The notes beneath the pieces were generated by a model that saw only the letters and a list, made by a program, of their open reading frames with translations, did no database searches and was not told where the DNA came from. A program made the position numbers and the translations under genes. DNA of 64,000 nt, taken from NCBI GenBank assembly GCA_963556495.2, contig OY747709.1:16539900-16603899 (forward strand). The letters are read 5' to 3'. This stretch comes from Valencia hispanica. Its lineage: Eukaryota; Chordata; Actinopteri; Cyprinodontiformes; Valenciidae. This document shows positions 12,540 to 61,044 of the stretch, piece after piece (the first letter of the stretch is position 1; every line of letters begins with the position of its first letter).

Positions 12540-13450
12540 CACACACTTTGCTCTTTTATACATTTAAAAAAACCGTAAACTCATGATTTTTAATTTCTTC
12601 TTCACTATTATGACTTCTGATCTGTGATAAGAAACATGATTACATTTGGTCTTTGAATAGATTTTTTCAGGAAGCAACAAATCTGAACTGTACAATAAAA
12701 AAATGAGCTCAACAGATGACTAATATGAAAGTTACCATGTCTTTTTACGGCTTTAGGTGACCTTAATAGATATAGCTAGATAATTTTGTCTGACCAACTG
12801 GTTGAAATATCTCATTTAGGACATGCATTTATGATTAAAATGAACAGTTTTTCTGGGATTACACTGATTCAGGAAACATGATTCATTTGTAACAAATAAA
12901 TAAATAAATAAAACTGTGATTGACAAAAAAAAAAATACATTCAAAATCTGAGTGATGAGAGCTGATTACTGGCTCTCGTGGGTTGATTTGAATATGTGTT
13001 TTGCTTGAGACTGATCCCTGGCCTTTAACCATTTGAATCTGATCTGATCTACATAGCTTCAACACTGAAGCAAAACTCTCATCCGTGAGCAAACAATGGG
13101 CGGATTTTAAACTGGCTGCCAGACTGGAAGCTTTAAAAATTTATCATAACAGAAATGGCACAAATACAGCAAGGAATTTGAAAATGTATTTTATTTAGCT
13201 GGTCTCACATTGTGGAAAGTATTTATTTATTTTGTTGTTGTTATGTTTTGAACACAGTAAACAAGACGCACTGCAGAATTCCACATCTGTTGGTGTTGCT
13301 GTAGCTGTACTCATTATGTGAGCCCATTATTGTTCAAATTATACCAGTGGCTTCTCATTTGAGCTTTAACTGAACTTTAATGGCATTAAAGTTTCGGAAA
13401 CACGTCATGCTAAATCCAAGAAATACATTAATACAAGTTTTCTGCAATTT
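12540..13450. other. Intergenic DNA downstream of SMIM1, nothing recognised
   Basis: AT-rich, with a (AAAT)n stretch at 12893-12911. No coding or repeat family recognised. Confidence 0.55.
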
Positions 13451-13558
13451 CCTTTCTTTATTTTCCCATTTCTTTAGAAAAATCTCATTATTCCTTATTG
13501 TGCATAAACTCCTCTGGTTATGTCAATGTGCAATTTCTCGAAATTTCAAACAGACCCT

Positions 13559-15584
13559 TTAGCACCGATGGACATAGTATCCAGTCACATAACCTATCAT
13601 GTAAATCGCCGCCAGTGCAGCCAGCGCTCCTGCAGCCTTCAGCGCGATCCCAGTGTTTCCAACACACACTCTGCTGTAGAGCCTGAGAATCAGACCAAAC
13701 GCAAAGTTAACACATTTCATTGCTTAAAATGAGTAAAACTCTTCTTGAATCTGTTAAAGAGCAGCTCTGAGCGACATTTGAAAAAAAAAAAAAGTTGTAT
13801 TATTATCATTTTTATTTTGTTAATATATATTTTTTATTTTCAATCTTTCTTCAGACTTTGACTGCTTTGGCCACCCCACCACTAGGGGGTCTCTTTTTGT
13901 TTTCTTTTTCAACTTGGAACCTGCCGTTATAACGGCATGAGATGCACCAGGGTCTGGGTTTATGAACCATAAAAATACTAATACTTAACACATTAAATAC
14001 CTAATTTGTCATTTCATTTGTAATTTTTCAATATCTGACCATTTTCAGAGGAATGTTTTTGTGTATCTGTGTGTATAATGCAATTGACTTGGATCTACGA
14101 ATAATTTGTGCTATTAACGTGTTCAAACACATAAAATACGCGCTGTATATACACATAACAGGGACCTCAGCAAACAACCCACTTTAAGTTGAGTGTTTAG
14201 GTAGTTTGATACCAGCAACCAGTCACAAAAACACAGCTTGACTGATTGAAAAAACAGTGCCAAGAACATGTATTTGCACACTTGCATATCTTTTCTGTTT
14301 CTGCTTGAAAGTTTCAGATTCAGATCTATGTTTACAATGTGTTCGCTTGACAGTAAAGGTGCTGCAAAAGTTTTTTGTAAAAACTATTATGGCAAAAATA
14401 CTGATTATTCAAAATATAAATATTCAACGCAACCATTATTTAATTTAACCTATAACAGGGGGCAGATGGGCGAAGTAAATAACTGAAAATATAACGCCTA
14501 ATATATTCAGGAAAATATCTTCAAGCAGTTTTTGGAGTGAGCCAAAACATTCTTAAAATTGTGTATGAAAGGTTAGTGGAAAGCCCTTTATCTTTTAAAA
14601 TCATCGGGTGATATGATCATCTATGAAGGTCGAAGGTAAAATCACAGAAGATAGTGAGAATGTCCTTAGTTGTCATACAGAGGCTACAAATCACCAAAAA
14701 GTATGTATGGTGAATGGTAAAAATAAAAGCGTAGAAAATGATCAATGACTCCTGTCATCCACTACAGAGTGGGTCTGAAGTCTCATTTTCCTCATTGGTG
14801 TCAATGTGACAGCAGAATTCATGTCAAATATCAGGTCCTACGGATTTCATTCAACCCTCTCATTTGTAAAATCTTTGCACTGTAACTTTTTGATATGAAA
14901 CAAAATTGTACAACTGGCAGCTGGCTGATATTTAAATTCACATGTTTTAGGCATTTTATTTCCAAATGGGTGGATAATGAAGTTTTCATATTCATCTCCC
15001 AGAAGAGCTATTAGCTGAAAGCTTTCCGAACTGTAAATTCTCAATTAATTCATGATGTTGCTCCCAGGTCCCGTTTAAGCCCTTTGGTGGATTTTTTTTT
15101 TCCTTCTCTCAAAGACATGGCTTTCAGATATTATGCTGAAATTTGTGTTTTAGTTTGTGTTTCACACACGTCAACCTCCCTCACTTTTCAAATAGACAGT
15201 CCATAGAATGACATGGGACTGTACAGAAAATGAGAGCTCTAAAAGACCTTGAAAAAGCCTGGAGAACTTTCCCTGGTTGTAAAATGGTCCAGTTATTAAC
15301 AAAAATCTATTATGAAAACAGACTTAAACATTTCCTCACTGTTGTGCCTCCCCATCGAAGCAATCCAGCAGTTTTATCTCTTCAATATTTTCATTTGCAG
15401 TTTCCTCCTCAACAGCGTGAGAAAACTCTTCCCCACATATAAATGTATTTTTTAGCTTCATCTTCATGTGTGGCAATACTTCAGCTCACCTCCTGGCAGT
15501 AGACTGTGAAGCTTCCACATTCATGTTGATGTTACTCTCACTCCAGCGGTTATAATGCACGCTGCTCTCCCCACTGGACTCCAT
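13559..15584 (-). CDS. smim1: SMIM1, small integral membrane protein 1 (complete, two coding exons)
   Basis: The coding exons on the minus strand are 15584-15490 and 13682-13559, joined in phase 2 across a 1.8-kb GT-AG intron. They give 219 nt, or 72 aa plus TAA. The N-terminal half is hydrophilic and contains VHYNRW, matching the VHYSRW segment of human SMIM1. The second exon encodes VCVGNTGIALK, then an Ala/Ile-rich membrane segment (about residues 48-66), and ends GYVTGYYVHRC, close to the human tail GYLTGYYVHKC. In human this is the 78-aa single-pass red-cell protein that carries the Vel antigen; its function is still poorly understood. A minus-strand AATAAA lies at 13457-13462, about 100 nt past the stop. 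The exons are too short to stand out as ORFs, so simple ORF scans would miss the gene. A 5' non-coding exon may exist but I could not place it. Confidence 0.9.
13683..15489. other. SMIM1 intron, nothing recognised
   Basis: Non-coding by position. The short frames inside it (for example 15230-15442) have no recognisable domain. Confidence 0.6.
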
Positions 15585-15599
15585 TGGAAATGTCTTTTT

Positions 15600-15609
15600 C
15601 TATTATCAG
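15600..15609 (-). promoter_or_regulatory. GATA-type motif next to the SMIM1 start exon
   Basis: The minus strand reads CTGATAA just upstream of the SMIM1 start codon. Human SMIM1 is an erythroid gene with GATA1-linked regulation, so the site is suggestive. A 7-bp motif is common by chance, so this is inference only. Confidence 0.2.
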
Positions 15610-16103
15610 GGGTTTATATGTAGTTGTTCCCTGCTCAATGTCAGTCTAGAGACAGAAAATGTATATTACGTTACATGCATGCGAATGTTTGGAGTAGTTA
15701 GGTATTTAATACGATTTAAAAATATGTTTGACATCCATGTGAAGGTAAATAACTGGCTGACTGATTACTTTGATGACCAAAAAGGAACTTCTCAAAGATT
15801 CTTACTTTCAGTACTGATAATAAAGAATAACTCAGTCAGTTTTAATATTAAAAAAAAGTTTTTCTCACCTGTGGCTAACACCAACCAGCTTGGAAAGTTC
15901 TCTTTCAAATCCACGACTCAAAAAGAAAGCTCTGCCTCAGTCTCAGTGTAAGACCTTGGCCAAAGTGCAAGTGTTCACTGAGGCCATCCTGTCATAAATC
16001 TACAGGCTATATCTAACTCTCGTTCTTAACTTTATATACTACAATTCCAGTGATAAACTCAGCTTAGTCCTTCCTACTTTAAATTCCTGTTTTAATCACA
16101 TCC

Positions 16104-16351
16104 TGCGCAGATATAAAGAAATGCAAAGCATAACAAAAAATATATCTACGTCTCGGTTTTTAACTTTATTATACTACACTTTCCCAGTAATAAACCCAGT
16201 TTAGTCCTTGCTACTTTAAATTCCTGGTTTGATCACATCCTGTGCAGATATGAAGAAATGCAAAGCATGACAAAAAATATCTAGATCTGGGTTTTTAACT
16301 TTATTATGCAATCTTAGGTGATCTCATTTTAAACACACACACACACACACC

Positions 16352-16446
<95 letters not shown>

Positions 16447-16510
16447 TATTTAAAGAGGCTAAACAACCTGATAAAGAAGAAGGATTCTTCATAAAATTAA
16501 AATAAAAGAC

Positions 16511-16596
<86 letters not shown>

Positions 16597-16825
16597 TTAA
16601 AATGAGATCACCTAAGATTGCATAATAAAGTTAAAAACCCAGATCTAGATATTTTTTGTCATGCTTTGCATTTCTTCATATCTGCACAGGATGTGATCAA
16701 ACCAGGAATTTAAAGTAGCAAGGACTAAACTGGGTTTATTACTGGGAAAGTGTAGTATAATAAAGTTAAAAACCGAGACGTAGATATATTTTTTGTCATG
16801 CTTTGCATTTCTTTATATCTGCGCA
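16104..16825. repeat. Large near-perfect inverted repeat around (TA)n tracts
   Basis: The left arm (16104 to about 16350) and the right arm (about 16581-16825) are reverse complements with only one or two differences by eye. They include the landmarks gcgcagatataaag, cccagtttagtccttg and tctagatctgggttt. The centre is (CA)n/(TA)n plus a 60-bp non-repetitive spacer (16441-16510). The left arm is also a diverged direct duplication of 16020-16145. Part of the spacer is repeated directly at 16837-16877. I see no coding potential. Confidence 0.85.
16333..16440. repeat. (CA)n followed by (TA)n microsatellite
   Basis: A run of CA at 16333-16369 with one CC interruption passes directly into an uninterrupted TA run to 16440. 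A second TA run lies at 16514-16580, followed by GT at 16581-16596. Confidence 0.95.
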
Positions 16826-16875
16826 TATATATATATACACATTATTTAAAGAGGCTAAACAACCTGTTAAAGAAG

Positions 16876-16980
<105 letters not shown>

Positions 16981-16984
16981 CATA

Positions 16985-17300
16985 ATTACACACGGGAAGT
17001 TTTTGTTTCACACCGGAAGGAGTGCACACGTTTGTAGCGCGATTAATCTTCCGCTGCGCATTTTCAGGTGTGTTTGTGTATTTTATTTTTCCACTGACTA
17101 TTTTAATCATACTCTGCACTTATGCCTTTGTTTTATAAGATCAAAAATGTTACTTGCACGCCAATTCAAATGTCTGACGCCGGCGATGTTATTTTTCCTC
17201 CTTTTAGAAGCTACGTTTTCAGCTGCAGAATTTCTTTAACAACGGTCTCACATGCTAGCTCAAGCTAACGTTAGCTAATGCTAAGTAACGTGTTCGCATT
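16985..17300 (+). promoter_or_regulatory. Candidate CDK11 promoter and 5' non-coding exon
   Basis: After the (TA)n tract the composition turns CpG-rich. An ETS-type site ACCGGAAG lies at 17012-17019. A plausible first-exon donor (TTTTCAG then GTGTGT) falls at 17067/17068. The first CDK11 coding exon at 22523 has a normal acceptor and only 20 nt before the conserved ATG, so at least one upstream non-coding exon is expected. This is the nearest promoter-like stretch on the correct strand. The placement is inference; an alternative first exon near 11131-11155 is listed in the findings. Confidence 0.35.
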
Positions 17301-17664
17301 CTGGAAAAACATGACGCTTAGACGCGGTTTAGAAAGCTTAACGTGCTCTTATGTTGCTCTTTGCATGTCGTACTCAATGTTTGGTTTACCGAATTAATCC
17401 TAGAGTTCAAGTCGTTGCGGTATTTAACTGATTTAGCTTTATAACTCGGCTATAACAAGGCTGTGGATACCCGTAGTGTAAATTGACGGCGAAAGGTGGT
17501 TGACTGGGACTGTTAACATGGAAACGAGTTGTAGGACCAAATGTAAAACTAAGTGATGAGTGCTTATGAAACAGAACTTTATAGCGTGCGTTTGTTTGTG
17601 TACCTGAAAGCTGTGTGCTGTTTTAACGGAGGGGAACCCAACTCAAAAAGGGTGTAGCAGCATC

Positions 17665-17965
17665 GCTCGTCCGGGGGTCGGGTCATATGGGCAGTAGCAG
17701 AGGCAAAGCGACCCAGACTTTCCTCTCTCCAGCCGCTTCGACCAGCTCCTCGGGAGGATTCCCAAGGCGTTCCCAGGCCAGCCGAGAAGCATAGTCCCTC
17801 CAGCGTGTCCTGGGTCTTCCCCTGGGTCTCCTCCCGGTGGGACGTGCCCGAAACGCCTCCCCAGGGAGGCGTCCAGGAGGCATCCTGACCAGATGCCCGA
17901 GCCACCTCAACTGACTCCTCTCGATGTGGAGGAGCAGCGGCTCTTCTCTGAGCCCCCTCTGGATG
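17665..17965 (-). mobile_element. Second 3'-end copy of the same LINE family
   Basis: It encodes the same RT C-terminal segment as the copy at 12190-12535 (LLLHIERSQLRWLGHLVRM, GRPRTRWRDYASRLAWERLG). The tail is lost, and it is joined to a tandem repeat at its upstream end. It is 5'-truncated, as usual for LINEs. Confidence 0.85.
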
Positions 17966-18840
17966 TGTCTCACTAGTCTAATATACTGGGACAACTGGGA
18001 AGACATTTTGAGTCATTTGGTTACGTAACCTGGAAGCTATTGAAGAAAAATCTATAATATTCCATAAAAATATTCATATAAAATATGACATTGTAAAATA
18101 TGTGTTAAAAACTCTTGTGTCTCACTGGTCTAGGTCCTAGGACAACTGGGAACATATTTTGAGTCATTTGGTTACATAACCTGGAAGCTATTGAAGAAAA
18201 ACATGAAATATTACAGTAAAATATGATTTGCATTCAAATTGGAAATAAATTGGTGTCTTGTTCTTTAGATGTATTAAGACATTTTAAGATTGATTTGGTG
18301 TCACTCAGTCACATGACCTGGAAGCTATTGAAAGAAAACCTGAAATATTACAGTAAAATATTAATATAAAATATTATGTGCATTCAAATTGGAAATACAT
18401 TTTTGTGTCTGGTTATTTAGATGTAGTAAGACATTTTACATGAACTGGAAGCTATTGAATGAAAACCTGAAATATTACAGTAAAATATTAATATAAAATG
18501 TAAAATGCATTCAAATTGGAAATAAATTGATGTTTCTTGTTCTTTAGATGTATTAAGACATTTTAAGATTGATTTGGTGTCACTCAGTCACATGACCTGG
18601 AAGCTATTGAAGAAAAACATGAAATATTACAGTAAAATATTAATATAAAATATTATTTGCATTCAAATCGGAAATAAATTGTTGTGTGCGGTTATTTAGA
18701 TGTAGTACGACATTTTAGGATTGATTTGGTGTCTCTCAGTCACATGACCTGGAAGCTATTGAAGAAGACCCCTCACTATTACAGTAAAAAATTAATAAGA
18801 AATATTACATATGATTTTTTTAAATCCATAAATCGTTGTG
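17965..18840. repeat. Tandem repeat, about six copies of a 125-155 bp unit
   Basis: The phrase cctggaagctattgaag recurs near 18035, 18185, 18320, 18445, 18600 and 18750. Each copy is followed by an AT-rich block (attacagtaaaatattaatataaaatatt) and a gtgtctcactcagtcacatga-like block. The units differ in length by internal loss. It looks like a minisatellite within CDK11 intron or upstream DNA. No coding potential is seen. Confidence 0.85.
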
Positions 18841-19200
18841 TCGTGTATCTCAGGTGTCGAGCAACAACGTATCAATATTTGGGCGTTACTTTGTCAAGAG
18901 ATCTCAAAGGTATTGTCTTATTTTCTGGGATGTCTGGAAATTTATTGATGGTCCCTAACCGAAACCACCGCCTTCAGGAGCGAGTCTTCAGCTGCGATGT
19001 ATCCGCTCCATGAGAGCAGTTGTCGGTGAGACGTCGGAGGGAGTCTCAGCTTTAATGAAACGAATGTCCGTCGAATATCCAACTTAAAACTAACTTCACC
19101 GCGGTGAGATGCTTTGTTGTTTGACATGGTAATTGTATAACAAGCACATACGTAAGAAGTTGGACAGTTATTGCCTATTAATTACTGTTTAAAATATATA

Positions 19201-20407
19201 CAGGTGAAACTTGAAAAAATAGAATATAGTACAATAGTTCATTTATTTCAGTAATTCAATATAAAAGTTAAAACAAATGTATGATATAGACTCATTACAT
19301 GCAAAGTGAAATATTTCAAGCCTTTATTAGTTTTTGATGATTTTGGCTTACAGCTCAGGAAAACCCAAAATTCAAAATATCAGAAAATTAGAATATTACA
19401 TAAAATCAATAAAACAAGGATTTTAAATGGAGAAATATTTGACCTCTGAAAAGTACAATCATGCATATGTACTTGGTTTGGGCCCCTTTTGCATCAATGA
19501 CTGTGTCAATGCGGCGTGGCATGGATGCTATCAGCCTGTGGCTCTGCTGAGGTGTTAATGGAAGACCAAGACGCTGCAACAGCGGCCTTTAGCTCTTCTG
19601 CGTTGTTCCGTCTCATGTCTCTCATCTTTCTCTTGGCAATCCCCCATAGATTCTCTATGGGGTTCAGGTCAGGCCAGTTTGCTGGTCAACCAAGCACAGT
19701 AATCCCATGGTCATTGAAGCAGGTTTTTGGTACTTTTGGCAGTGTGGGCAGGTGCCAAATCCTGCTGGAAAATGAAGTCAGCATCTCCATAAGGCTTGGA
19801 CCAACACCAGCAGAAGACATGGCTCCCCAAATCAACACAGACTGAGGAAACTTCACACTGGACTTAAGGCATCGTGGATTTTGTCCCTCTTCATTCTTCC
19901 TCTAAACTCTGGGACCTTGGTTTCCAAATGAGAAGCAAAATTTGCAGTTCTTTTTTTCTTTCGCCCTGGTAAGATGCTTCTGACATTATTTGTTGTTCAG
20001 GAGCGGCTTGACAAGAGGAATATGACATTTGAAGCCCATGTCCAGGATCCGTCTGTGTGTGGTGGCTCTTGATGCACTAACTCCAGTCTCAGTCCACTCC
20101 TTGTGAAGATCCCCAACACTTTTGAATTGCCTTCTCCTGACAATCCTCTCCAGGCTGCAGTCTTCCCTGCTGCTTGTGCACCTCATTCTTCCACACTTTT
20201 CCCTTCCACATAACTTTCTATTAATGTGCTTTGATACAGCACTTTGGGAACATCCAACTTCATCATCAAAATTATAATAAATAAAGGCTTAAAATATCTC
20301 GCTTTGCATGTAATGAGTCTGTATCATATATTAGTTTCCCCTTTTAAGTTGAATTACTGAAATAAATGAACTTTAGTATGATATTCTAATTTTTTGAGTT
20401 TCACCTG
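19201..20407 (-). mobile_element. Tc1/mariner element, decayed, minus orientation
   Basis: Matching inverted ends (CAGGTGAAACTTGAAAAAAT and its complement) are flanked by TA at 19199-19200 and 20408-20409. The internal minus strand shows transposase remnants with deletions and frameshifts, such as RFKSVGDLHKEWTETGVSAS read with errors near 20100. At 1.2 kb it has lost about 0.4 kb. Confidence 0.88.
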
Positions 20408-20409
20408 TA

Positions 20410-21816
20410 ATAGAAGTCGTGGTTTGTCAGATTTTCAAGTAAATAGCTGTACTATACAGATTTTAATCCATTTTTACTTTCTGCTATCTTATAGTCTAAT
20501 GCTGGGAGTGTAATTTGTTGTTAGCTGGGTAATTAGTTAAGCTATCTGCTCAAAGAGAGTCTGCTTAAAATTAATGCAGCTTTTAGTTGCCAACTGTAGT
20601 TTTTAAAGTTACCTTTTAATGCTGCCTTCACACCGCACGCTTTGTCGGCGTCAAAAATCGTTCACAAAGCGACAAGTTTGAAGCGAATACATTTTTAAGA
20701 CTGAAGCTTGCAAAGCTCGCCACTTGCTGAGCAAAAAAAAAGAGAGCGTGGGCCCGATGTTTTAAACAATTGCGGATCATATCGAGAGAGTGGCTTGGGT
20801 TTATTTCCTAAATAAAAGCTAGACAACGTCGGGCGCATTAGCGCCGTTTGTGGATACACCCCATTCTTGAGAGCCGTTCTGAGTTTAACCATTTGCTCAT
20901 CCATTTCTCTACCGATCATGCCGACACTTTCTCTGTCAGGTCATTAAAAGGGCTTTAAATCATAGGAACTGTTGGATTACGTTGTTACCAGCAGCAGTGC
21001 TATGCCTAGTCTTGATATGAACCAAAGATTGCTGAATATTCTTTACTCGAATACCATAAAACTGCAGGAGAGCAACTGGTTCAGCTACATTTCATTGTTT
21101 CAAAAGTCAGACATCTATTGTCGAGACGGTGACAAAAATGTCAGTCTCTGTTAGTTTCATCTAGCTCTTTTATGCATTGAAAATTGGGGTTTATTGGTAC
21201 TAAGAAAAAAGAATCCAAGTTGTACCTGAGTTACAGTTATGGTAATGCAAAAAAACAAAACAAAAATGTCCTATTTCTCTTTAAATAAGACGAGCAATGG
21301 AGATAAAAAATAATCTAGCTAAGAAAGGGGCCATTGAAATAATAGACATTTCTCTAAACATTGTGTTTAGCAATTCCATTAAATTTTTCATTAATATTTA
21401 TGAAATGAACTTTAACTTAGTGGTGATGTTGAGGTATTTAGGTTAGTAGCTTTATCTCTGTGTAAAACAAATGTTTAACAACAACAAAAAATCTAATTAA
21501 GAAGCACTATATACATGAATTGACATTAACAGCAGTTCACTTTCCTCTAAGTCTTCTTTATCTGTGTTGTATTGCAATTCTATTTTTGTTGCCTAAAACG
21601 TTGATGAGGGAGAACTTCGTAAAGTGGCTCTGTTACTGTGAGGATGTGTTAAAAACGGGTGTTTCTGAGGAGTTTGAAGTTGACCCACCACTGTTATACC
21701 TCCACCAAGAGGATCAGTTGCAGAACTCAAACAGCCTACTGTGGTACCCTGATTAAATAATTCTCCTGAGTTAAAATGAAAGTCCCTTTGATTCTTGCAG
21801 TTCTGCTGTTCCTTTA
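20410..21816. other. CDK11 upstream/intron DNA, nothing recognised
   Basis: AT-rich DNA between a Tc1 and a MITE. The block 20620-20940 is a little richer in CG and may be an old MITE, but no paired ends were found. Confidence 0.5.
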
Positions 21817-22362
21817 AAGGGGGGTATTATGCTTCTTCCAGGCACATATTACCCTTCTATAGCACACTCCAATAAAATTGTCACCTTAAGTCTTTTAAAA
21901 GTTCGTCATATATCCAAATCCACCTTAAAGAAATTTACTTCCGTATTGGACGCCTTGATTTTCGCCTGTGCCTCTCTAAGACCCTCCTACTCTTTCTGAC
22001 ACTCCCCCTTCAGTTTGTCACATACCGTGCAGCATGCACGGAGTCGGACTGCTGGTGTGTTATAATTACTGCACCTGGGACTCAGCCGGAGTTGTGAGGG
22101 GTGGGGAGGCGTAGGGGAGCTCTGCAGAGGCGAAGCTCTCAGCTGAGTACGTAAGGTCGGAGGAGGAGATGGGTGGAAATGGTGGGGATAGGTGGGAGCA
22201 GGCGTTTCAGGAACCCCGAGAACTACCAGCAGAGACTCAAAGATCACTCTTACATGAGTGAATGGGTCAGAGCAACACTTCAGTTATGTTTTTAATGAGG
22301 GAAAGACAGGTTCTCAGGATATTAAGCTTCAGAAAGTCCATTTTGCATAATACCCCCCCTTT
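21817..22362. mobile_element. MITE, copy 1 of a roughly 550-bp family
   Basis: The ends are inverted repeats built on aaaggggggtattatgc and gcataataccccccctttg. A close second copy lies at 49929-50493. No transposase is encoded. The target duplication is unclear and the superfamily is unknown. It ends 160 bp before the first CDK11 coding exon. Confidence 0.75.
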
Positions 22363-22542
22363 GATTTCTTGGCGTTCCCGGCCAAATTGGAGGGGCGAGA
22401 ACTTCATGGCAACCTTAAATAGACATTTCAGGCTTGTATTTAAACGTGTCTCATGAAAGTATTCTGTAATATCTATGCTGTGATACATTTTTGTGCATGT
22501 CTGTGTTTTTCCTGTGCGTCAGGTGGTGGAGAGTGGATGCTG

Positions 22543-58736
<36,194 letters not shown>

Positions 58737-59150
58737 TCCGGAACCTTTGGAACGTGTTTCTGCCTCGCTGAGAGGAGGAACAAAGCAACCAGTTCTGGGA
58801 CTTGTTTGTTTGAAGCCAGACGGTTTGCAACTATAGACCAGATCGGTGTCTGCTAAACGACAACCGCTATCCGATACTCAGGACTGTCTAACAGCAAGAC
58901 TCATTTTAGCTGGAAATCTTCTCGTTATTCTTCAGTGAACTCTCTATTTCTGAAGTGACCGTTTCAGCTCATTAACAGGAATCCTCCATTGGTGGTGGTG
59001 GGTGTTCTGGCTACCTGAGCTACTGTATAATTATGCAGATTTCCTGTATGATCCATCCAGCATTATGTCAGAAATTTACTGGGGAAGCCCAGCCGACGTG
59101 ATGTTAGGTTGACTGTTTTTTCTAAATAATAAAGTTTGAAACTTTGCTTT
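58737..59150 (+). other. cdk11b: CDK11 3' UTR with polyadenylation signal
   Basis: About 400 nt of non-coding sequence follow the CDK11 stop codon. A canonical AATAAA lies at 59128-59133 and is followed by a GT/T-rich stretch (TTTGTCTGCTGTTG), as expected downstream of a cleavage site. No mobile element interrupts this stretch. Confidence 0.75.
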
Positions 59151-60220
59151 GTCTGCTGTTGTCGCCGTTTTTATAAATCCTGTCTAGACTGTACAAACAA
59201 ATGAAAGTTAATCCTCGCAGTAGTCCAGTCTTTAACAAAACTTTGGAAATCGGGAACCAAAAATAATGTAATGCATTGCTTTGCACACTTTGTCTCAGTT
59301 TCTTTTTGTTTAGTTTAGTTTAGTTCTTTTAGGTAGAAAAAAAGCGCAGACTCCGCTCTGCCATTGTTTTTAATCGGCTTTACCACGTCAGATTTAAACC
59401 AATAAAGGCTCTGATTGAGAGCCAAAGAAAAATAAACAGTCCCGCTTTGGCTCCTGCGAGACAGCACGCTGCTTTCACCGGATCAGGCGTAGAAAAAAAA
59501 AAAAACCCGCTTGTCCCGGTTCTTCTGTAGGCGACTGTAAATGAGGGAAAAATCATTAATCAGTTTTATCTGTCCCCTGCCTCCGCCACAGCCCCTTCTG
59601 CAGATTATTTCACCTGATGTGTTGAATGAGGTTGGAAAGAGCTGCGAGTGGATCTGGCTGCAGAGTCTCTGGAGGCAGACTGCTGGCCTCATTGAGGCTA
59701 GTAAAGTAAGCTAGACGTCTGAGATGTTCCATGTGCGGTTTTAAGGTCCAGATATCTCCAAAGGCTGTTGAAATTACTGCTCATTTTTGCTTCAGTGGCT
59801 CAGTGTGGCGAGTAATTACCCTGCAGCTGAGAAAATGGCTTCTGTGCCTTTTTCAAAGCCTAATAAAGGAAACCTCATCAACTATGTAAAGATTTACTCT
59901 TGGTTGGGGTGAATTTTATTTAAAGGCATTGATTTTTTGGGGGGAAATCAATCCCTCACCCCCAGTGGTGTTAAATTACTCGACCCCCATGGGGTTTTTC
60001 TCTTTATTGCTGGAACTTTAGAGCAGTGACAACTTCATTCAGAGGGTGGGGGGAAAAAACAGGCAAACTTGACTGGTGCCACGTTTATTAGCACCCCGTT
60101 CTCAGTGTTGCTGTTTTTTACTTGATCTGTTTAGCATACAAACAAAAGGAATCTCTTTAGGTCCTCTCTTATGCTCGCTTCAGGTAGCCCTACAGGTTTA
60201 ATACAGGATTTCAACCCGTC
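59151..60220. other. Intergenic DNA after CDK11, nothing recognised
   Basis: It lies between the CDK11 polyadenylation signal and an L2 tail. No supported gene on either strand. Confidence 0.55.
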
Positions 60221-60224
60221 ACTG

Positions 60225-60785
60225 AGATGTTAAATGTTGTGTTGGCCTTATGCTTTGCACCTTTTAATCTGCTGACAGACCCAGTGAATCAGCCTGATTT
60301 GTATTTAAAATCTGGTACTTCTAAGATTCCTCGATCCTATCCTCCCAACAAGCCCGCCCTCAGGCTCTTGGAGGAGACACGGGACCTCAGCGTCTCCCGA
60401 CGATGGCCGTGAAGTGCTTTTCCACATATAGTTCTTCTTTCTGTGTCTCTGCTCTATCTTCTAAAACCCGTCGTGGCAGATGGCCGCTCGTACTGAGCCA
60501 GGTTCTGCTCGAGGTTTCTTCCTGTTAAAGGGGAGTTTTTTTCCTCTCCACTGTCGCTACATGCTTGCTCAGTATGAGGGATTGCTGCGGTTGGAAGTCT
60601 GCATCAACGGGACGCAACCCCAAGTCGATGCAATCTGCTGGGATTCCTTGAATAGGAAACTAACTAAAACTTTAAACTAACTGGAATGTTTGTATGATTG
60701 CATTGAAATGATCTTTCTTGTAAAGCGCCTTGAGATGACATCTGTTGTGAATCGGCGCTATATAAATAAACTGAATTGAATTTCT
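60225..60785 (+). mobile_element. Fish LINE (L2-type) 3' end
   Basis: The stretch includes ggcagatggccgctcgtact, gaggtttcttcctgttaaa, a gcgccttgagatgac block and cggcgctatataaataaa, ending in the short tail ctgaattgaatt. This is the very common fish LINE 3' UTR and (ATTGA)n tail. It is 5'-truncated and lies between CDK11 and MMP23. Confidence 0.8.
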
Positions 60786-61044
60786 CGTTCGTTTCATATG
60801 GAGCTTTGTTATTATGTCTGACCGAAACACAAAGTTCCACTTCCATGTTGACGTTTATGATTGCGGGACAGAAAAAGCTGTTGCTCCGTCATGCCTCGCA
60901 AACGACAATCGACTGGTATGTCGCTTTCAGTGGTTGCTATAGAAACTCCAAAATAACGCTCTTTGCTGCGGAGTGATTTCTAACGGTGACCTTTAGTTGT
61001 TTCACCTCCCTTAACATCATACTCGCATGTGACTATCCATTCAG

